From assembly GCF_018129385.1 (NCBI RefSeq), contig NZ_JAFCLN010000021.1, positions 1 through 64,000 on the forward strand: a DNA stretch of 64,000 bases, read 5' to 3'. Shown in pieces: positions 60,307 through 64,000 of the stretch; positions within the stretch are counted from its first letter, which is position 1, and each line of letters begins with the position of its first letter. Both the position numbers and the translations under genes were made by a program. This DNA is from Bradyrhizobium lablabi. Its GTDB lineage: Bacteria > Pseudomonadota > Alphaproteobacteria > Rhizobiales > Xanthobacteraceae. The notes beneath the pieces were generated by a model. The model did no database searches, was not told where the DNA came from, and saw only the letters and a list, made by a program, of their open reading frames with translations.

Positions 60307-60714
60307 ATGCGCAAATCGATCCTGATCGCTGCCGCAATCGCTGTGCTGGCAGGCACGTCCATGGCTTTTTCCACGGCTTCTTTCAAGGCTTGGGCCGGGC
60401 CGTGGGAAGATGGCATGGCGGCCTATAACCGCGGCGACTATGTGCCGGCGATAAAACTGTTCCGTCCGCTCGCGCAAGCCGGCAATGCGAAGGCGCAAAG
60501 CGTGATGGGCGTGATGTACCGCAAGGGCCAGGGCGTCGCCCGCAGCTCGGCGCGCGCCTTCATGTGGTTCAGCCTCGCCGCCGCGCGGGGCGATGCCAAG
60601 GCGAAGGCCGAATTGGCCGAGGTGTCAAAAGAGATGACGCCGGCGGATATCGCCCATGCAAGGGAGATGATGCAGGCGTGCGAGGCCTCGAACTATCGCG
60701 ATTGCGCGTATTGA
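60307..60714 (+). CDS. Secreted Sel1-repeat (TPR-like) protein
   Basis: A 135-residue protein with a signal peptide (ILIAAAIAVLAGTSMAFS) and two Sel1-like helical repeats (GDYVPAIKLFRPLAQAGNAKAQ and RAFMWFSLAAARGDAKA, the first shown by its outline). The VMGVMYRKGQGV segment is the typical Sel1 joint. Two late cysteines may pair. Such proteins mediate protein contacts in the periplasm. The ATG at 60307 follows GGGGGAA. Confidence 0.85.
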   Translation: MRKSILIAAAIAVLAGTSMAFSTASFKAWAGPWEDGMAAYNRGDYVPAIKLFRPLAQAGNAKAQSVMGVMYRKGQGVARSSARAFMWFSLAAARGDAKAKAELAEVSKEMTPADIAHAREMMQACEASNYRDCAY

Positions 60715-60739
60715 CCGCGCGACGATCGGCGCCAGATGG

Positions 60740-61165
60740 TTACGATTCCGCGGTTCGTCCTGCCGGTGCATCGACGAGAAACGCATCGTCGACGGGCACG
60801 CCGAGCGCGGTAACGAGCCGGTTGGTCTCTGCGGCCATGCCGATGATTGCAATCATCTCGCGATACTCGGCCGCGGTCATGCCCTTGGCCCGGGCGCTGG
60901 CCGTATGGGAATGAATGCAGTAGCTACAGTCTTGGGCAACCGAAACCGCCACGTAGAGCATTTCCTTGACCTTGGGCTCCAGTGCGCCCGGCGCCATCAC
61001 TTCCTTGATGCTCTCCCAGGTCCGGCGCAGCGTCTTCGGATCGTGGGCCAGCGCACGCCAGAAGTTGTTGACGAAATCCGACTGCCGCGTTTTGCGAATG
61101 TCGTCGAAGACGGCGCGCGCCTCGCTCGAAAGTTCATCATCGGAAAGCAGCTTGACGGTCGCCAT
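60740..61165 (-). CDS. AhpD-like/carboxymuconolactone decarboxylase family protein
   Basis: A 141-residue all-helical protein. The redox motif CSYCIHSHTASARAKGMT (Cys-x-x-Cys with a following His) is that of AhpD alkylhydroperoxidases rather than of true decarboxylases. FVNNFWRALAHDP is the other conserved region. It probably reduces peroxides or disulfides using a thiol relay. It is a single gene. Confidence 0.88.
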   Translation of the reverse strand: MATVKLLSDDELSSEARAVFDDIRKTRQSDFVNNFWRALAHDPKTLRRTWESIKEVMAPGALEPKVKEMLYVAVSVAQDCSYCIHSHTASARAKGMTAAEYREMIAIIGMAAETNRLVTALGVPVDDAFLVDAPAGRTAES

Positions 61166-61220
61166 GGGCTATCTCTCGGGTCTGTTGCAAGGCGCCGCCA
61201 TTATAGCACGGGCGTGCCTT

Positions 61221-61409
61221 CTATCGCGCCCGGACCGAGAGCTTCCAGATCAGCACGGCCAGCGGGATCGCCATCGCGAACCACGACAAGGCGTCCCAGC
61301 CGTCATTGCCGAACAACGCCGATATCAATCCGACCGCGGTTAGCGCGCCGAGCCAGATCGGCCAGCGAAAGATCTCGCCGGCGCCATAGCGCACAGGACG
61401 CGTCATCAT
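61221..61409 (-). CDS. Small two-helix membrane protein, last gene of the PepSY operon
   Basis: A 62-residue protein with two hydrophobic helices (IWLGALTAVGLISALFG and LSWFAMAIPLAVLIWKLS). Its ATG overlaps the stop of the PepSY gene by 4 bp, which supports that it is translated. It resembles small proteins of unknown function found after PepSY membrane proteins in iron-uptake loci; I do not assign a role. Confidence 0.75.
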   Translation of the reverse strand: MMTRPVRYGAGEIFRWPIWLGALTAVGLISALFGNDGWDALSWFAMAIPLAVLIWKLSVRAR

Positions 61410-62569
61410 GAACCTTGCAGCGACGGCGCCGCGCCGACCGGCGTCTGGATTATCGCGTCGGGCCGGGCGATCTTGCGCTTGCCGAGCCAGAGATAGATAC
61501 CGCTCGCCAGCACCACGATGGTGGCGAGGTCGAGCAGCGCCCAGATGATCTTCAGCGGCATGCCGCCATAATCGCCAAAGTGCAGCGGCCGCGACACTTG
61601 CAGCGCGCGCAGATACCACGGCAGCCCCTTGGCGGTGACGAGCTGTCCGCTCTCCGCATCGATCAACGCCGGCGTGAACAGGCGCGAGGTGATCGGCGTC
61701 GTTCCCTTGGTCCAGATCAGGAAGTGGCGCGGCGTGCCGAACGGCGCCTCGGTCGGCAGCACGACGCTGAGCAGCGTGTTCTCGCTGAGCGCGCCGCGGG
61801 CCTGTGCGACGGCTACGTCGATCGAGGCCAGCTTCGTCGGCAGCGGCTTGCCCCGGTAGGGCGCGAGCAGCCCGGGCATGATGTCGGCGCGCCAGGCCGT
61901 GAACAGCGGCAGCGAGATCGTGTTGATGATGCCGGTCACGCCGACGGCGGTGATCCACACCAGCGTCACCGCGCCGATCAGATTGTGCATATCGAGCCAC
62001 CTGACACGCCGCGCGGCCTGCCGCCGCACCGCGCCGAATTCGAGCTTGCGCATGAACGGCGCGTACAGCACGACGCCGGAAACGATGGCAACGACGAACA
62101 GCAGGCCCATCACGCCGAGGAACAGTTCGCCCGGCAATCCCAAAAACATGTCGCGGTGGAAGATGCGGATCGCCCGCATCAGGCCGCCTTCCTGTGCATC
62201 CTCTTGCAGCAGTTCAGCGGTTCGTGAATCGAACGAGAGCTTCAGGAACCGTTTGCCGGGAACGGGCAGCGCCGTCTCCGACAGGAACACGTTGACGATG
62301 TTGGCGCGGTCCTGGTCGAAACCGACGATCTGGACGAAGCGCTGCGGGTAGCGCGCCCTTGCCGTCTCGACCAGCCTGTCGAGCGGCGCCTGCGGGGTAC
62401 CGGCAGGCAAGTCGCGGGCGGAGATGCCGTCCGTATCGAAGAAGTCGTCGATCTCGTCGTGGAAAATCAGCGGCAATCCCGTGATGCAGAGCATCAGGAG
62501 GAACAGCGTGCAGATCAGGCTGGTCCACTTATGGACCCGCGACCACCATTTGACCGACTGTGCCGTCAT
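61406..62569 (-). CDS. PepSY-associated membrane protein
   Basis: A 387-residue inner-membrane protein with four helices. The start WWSRVHKWTSLICTLFLLML is typical of PepSY_TM proteins, followed by a periplasmic PepSY-like part and WLDMHNLIGAVTLVWITAVGVTGII (given by its ends). The C-terminal helix ends WLGKRK. Family members are often linked to siderophore uptake, and some reduce ferric chelates. It lies 9 bp after the TonB-dependent receptor gene, in line with this. Confidence 0.9.
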   Translation of the reverse strand: MTAQSVKWWSRVHKWTSLICTLFLLMLCITGLPLIFHDEIDDFFDTDGISARDLPAGTPQAPLDRLVETARARYPQRFVQIVGFDQDRANIVNVFLSETALPVPGKRFLKLSFDSRTAELLQEDAQEGGLMRAIRIFHRDMFLGLPGELFLGVMGLLFVVAIVSGVVLYAPFMRKLEFGAVRRQAARRVRWLDMHNLIGAVTLVWITAVGVTGIINTISLPLFTAWRADIMPGLLAPYRGKPLPTKLASIDVAVAQARGALSENTLLSVVLPTEAPFGTPRHFLIWTKGTTPITSRLFTPALIDAESGQLVTAKGLPWYLRALQVSRPLHFGDYGGMPLKIIWALLDLATIVVLASGIYLWLGKRKIARPDAIIQTPVGAAPSLQGS

Positions 62570-62578
62570 TCAGCTCTC

Positions 62579-64000
62579 CTACCACCGATAGGTGACAGTT
62601 CCCAGCACCGTGCGGCCCATGGCCCAGCGGCAGCCGCCGGCGGTGCATAACGAGACATATTTCTTGTCGAAGACATTTTGCGCATTGATCGCCGCGCTCA
62701 GTCCCTTCCATTCCGGCCGCGCCATGCCGAAATCGTACGAGACCATGGCGTCGAAGGTGGTGTTGGCCGGCACCTTGTTGGCGAGAACAAGCTGCCCGGG
62801 CACCATCGTCGGGACCATGAGATTGTTCGCGTCGGTGGTGTAGACGTCGTGGACATAGCGCACGCCGCCGCCGAAGCCGAACCCGGCCACCGGGCCGCCC
62901 TGCACGACATAATTGGCCCAAAGCGCGGCCGTATGCATCGGCGTGTTCGCCAGCACCCGGCCGTAATTGACGTCGCCCCGCCCGGTGATCCGGTTGTCGA
63001 GATACGAGTACTGCCCACGGATGTTCAGGCCCGGGATGGGGCTGCCGACCATCGATCCTTCGAAACCGCGCGAGGTGACTTCGCCGATCTGGATCGTGGT
63101 GTTCGGGGGAATGTTGGGGCCGGTAACGGCCGACGGCACGTTCTCCCGCTTCAGTTCGTAGCCGGCGGCGGTGAACAGCAGGTTGTAGCCGGGAGGCTGG
63201 TACTTGATACCGCCTTCGATCTGTTCGCCCGTGGTTGGCCTGTATGGCTGACCGCTGAGCAGCAAGCCGACGCTGGTCGGCTGGAACGAGGTCGACCAGC
63301 TCACATAAGGCGCAACGCCGCTGTCGAAATTGTAGATCGCGCCGACCCGGCCCGACAGCTTTTCGTCGTCGTTGATGACGCGCGAACCGAGATTTAGCGT
63401 GTTGCCTTGCGCCCAATCGAAGCGAGCGCCGCCGAGGAAAGTCAGCTTGCCGAGCTTGACCTCGTCCTGCACGTAGATGCCGCGCTGCTGGAGCACCTGG
63501 TCTTGCCACTGGAACGGGTTGGGCGGACCCACGATGTTCTGGTTGTAGTTCGGCTCCAGAATGTCCAGCCTGTTGCTGGCCGGAAGGGGAGCGGCGAATT
63601 TCGCGTAATTGTTGAACTCGAAGCGCTGGTAATCGAAGCCGGCCAGCACGGTGTGCAGCAGCGGACCCATGTTGAATTTGGTCTGAAGCTGGGTGTCGAC
63701 CGCAAGCGTGTCGAGGTTTTCGTCGGTCTGGAAGTAGTTCCGGTTGATGGTGCGGCCATCGAGCAGCCGCAGCGTCGGACCGGCGCCGGTGGTGACGAAA
63801 CTGCTGGGCTGCACTTCCTTGTAATTGACCTCATTGTGGAGATAGCGGACGTTCTGGCGCACCGTGAACGTCTCGTTGAAGCGGTGCTCGAACTCGTAGC
63901 CGACGGTGGCCTGCTTGTATTGCAGGCTGTTGTACTTCAAGTCGCCGAGGAACATGTTGCGCGGAATTTCCCCGAAGGTGCCCGGCACCAGCGTGCCCTG
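62579..64000 (-). CDS. TonB-dependent siderophore receptor, C-terminal part (runs off the window)
   Basis: At least 473 residues of an outer-membrane beta-barrel; the frame is open past the right edge, so the signal peptide, TonB box and plug are outside. The visible part has alternating strands such as NPFQWQDQVLQQRGIYVQDE, EQIEGGIKYQP, RGFEGSMVGSPIPGLNIRGQ and ends in an aromatic residue (GTVTYRW), as needed for outer-membrane insertion. QNVFDKKYVSLC is the usual late motif. It would import a ferric siderophore with the PepSY protein downstream. Confidence 0.92.
   Translation of the reverse strand, partial: QGTLVPGTFGEIPRNMFLGDLKYNSLQYKQATVGYEFEHRFNETFTVRQNVRYLHNEVNYKEVQPSSFVTTGAGPTLRLLDGRTINRNYFQTDENLDTLAVDTQLQTKFNMGPLLHTVLAGFDYQRFEFNNYAKFAAPLPASNRLDILEPNYNQNIVGPPNPFQWQDQVLQQRGIYVQDEVKLGKLTFLGGARFDWAQGNTLNLGSRVINDDEKLSGRVGAIYNFDSGVAPYVSWSTSFQPTSVGLLLSGQPYRPTTGEQIEGGIKYQPPGYNLLFTAAGYELKRENVPSAVTGPNIPPNTTIQIGEVTSRGFEGSMVGSPIPGLNIRGQYSYLDNRITGRGDVNYGRVLANTPMHTAALWANYVVQGGPVAGFGFGGGVRYVHDVYTTDANNLMVPTMVPGQLVLANKVPANTTFDAMVSYDFGMARPEWKGLSAAINAQNVFDKKYVSLCTAGGCRWAMGRTVLGTVTYRW

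Overview
The window looks like chromosomal DNA from an alphaproteobacterium of the Bradyrhizobium/Rhodopseudomonas group. This is inferred from the high GC content, the livHMGF-type importer, pca and cox gene clusters, a groESL operon with a CIRCE site, a phasin, Usg, and many small palindromic repeats of kinds common in Bradyrhizobiaceae. No tRNA, rRNA, CRISPR array, phage or transposase gene was seen. Coding density is high, and the only long non-coding stretches (1-562 and 45905-46778) are filled mainly by two inverted copies of one long repeat.

Layout. 1-3186: long repeat, ribulose-phosphate epimerase, a secreted-looking EF-hand protein and a NylC/DmpA-type self-cleaving hydrolase. 3247-14531: a signalling block with a MASE4 hybrid kinase, a single-domain response regulator, a REC-PAS-HWE kinase and a 2093-residue soluble hybrid kinase built on about a dozen tandem HAMP-type units. 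14856-20090: a complete branched-chain amino acid ABC importer, transcribed leftward. 20366-21307: a 49-residue Gln/Pro/Gly protein with its own terminator, and a small membrane protein. 21269-23924: pcaB-pcaD-pcaC for the protocatechuate branch of the beta-ketoadipate pathway. 24104-30930: a CO-dehydrogenase-like cluster (coxG, coxS, coxM, coxD, coxE, two XdhC halves and a MoCF/MobA fusion) with no gene for the molybdenum-binding large subunit.

31017-35599: two small DUF proteins, then a TetR regulator, a lipoprotein membrane fusion protein and an ABC exporter pair that overlap one another and sit behind a perfect palindrome. 35646-44348: class III cyclase, PhzF protein, DUF488, Bug-type binding protein, DUF72, a small membrane protein, a phasin, and two glycosyltransferases (GT2-GtrA fusion and GT39). 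44807-48794: a DUF2778 (Tlde1-like) protein, signal peptidase I and an MFS permease. 48866-49366: a decayed GIY-YIG gene between palindromic elements. 49451-51566: groES-groEL and CIRCE. 51977-57737: Usg, a cupin with a basic tail, an OafA/SGNH acyltransferase, a CNT nucleoside transporter and an MFS permease.

57738-58442: a brnTA toxin-antitoxin module lying between direct repeats of the 3' end of the MFS gene. 58601-64000: an SDR, an Anbu proteasome-like protease, a Sel1-type protein, an AhpD-like protein and a putative iron-uptake set (TonB-dependent receptor, PepSY membrane protein, small membrane protein), with the receptor cut by the window edge.

The strongest points for follow-up are the HAMP-array kinase, the cox cluster without coxL, the brnTA insertion with its direct repeats, the decayed GIY-YIG gene, and the 45-kb-apart inverted repeat. 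I did not find a clearly new multi-gene system. The cox cluster without its catalytic subunit is the closest to something functionally unexplained.
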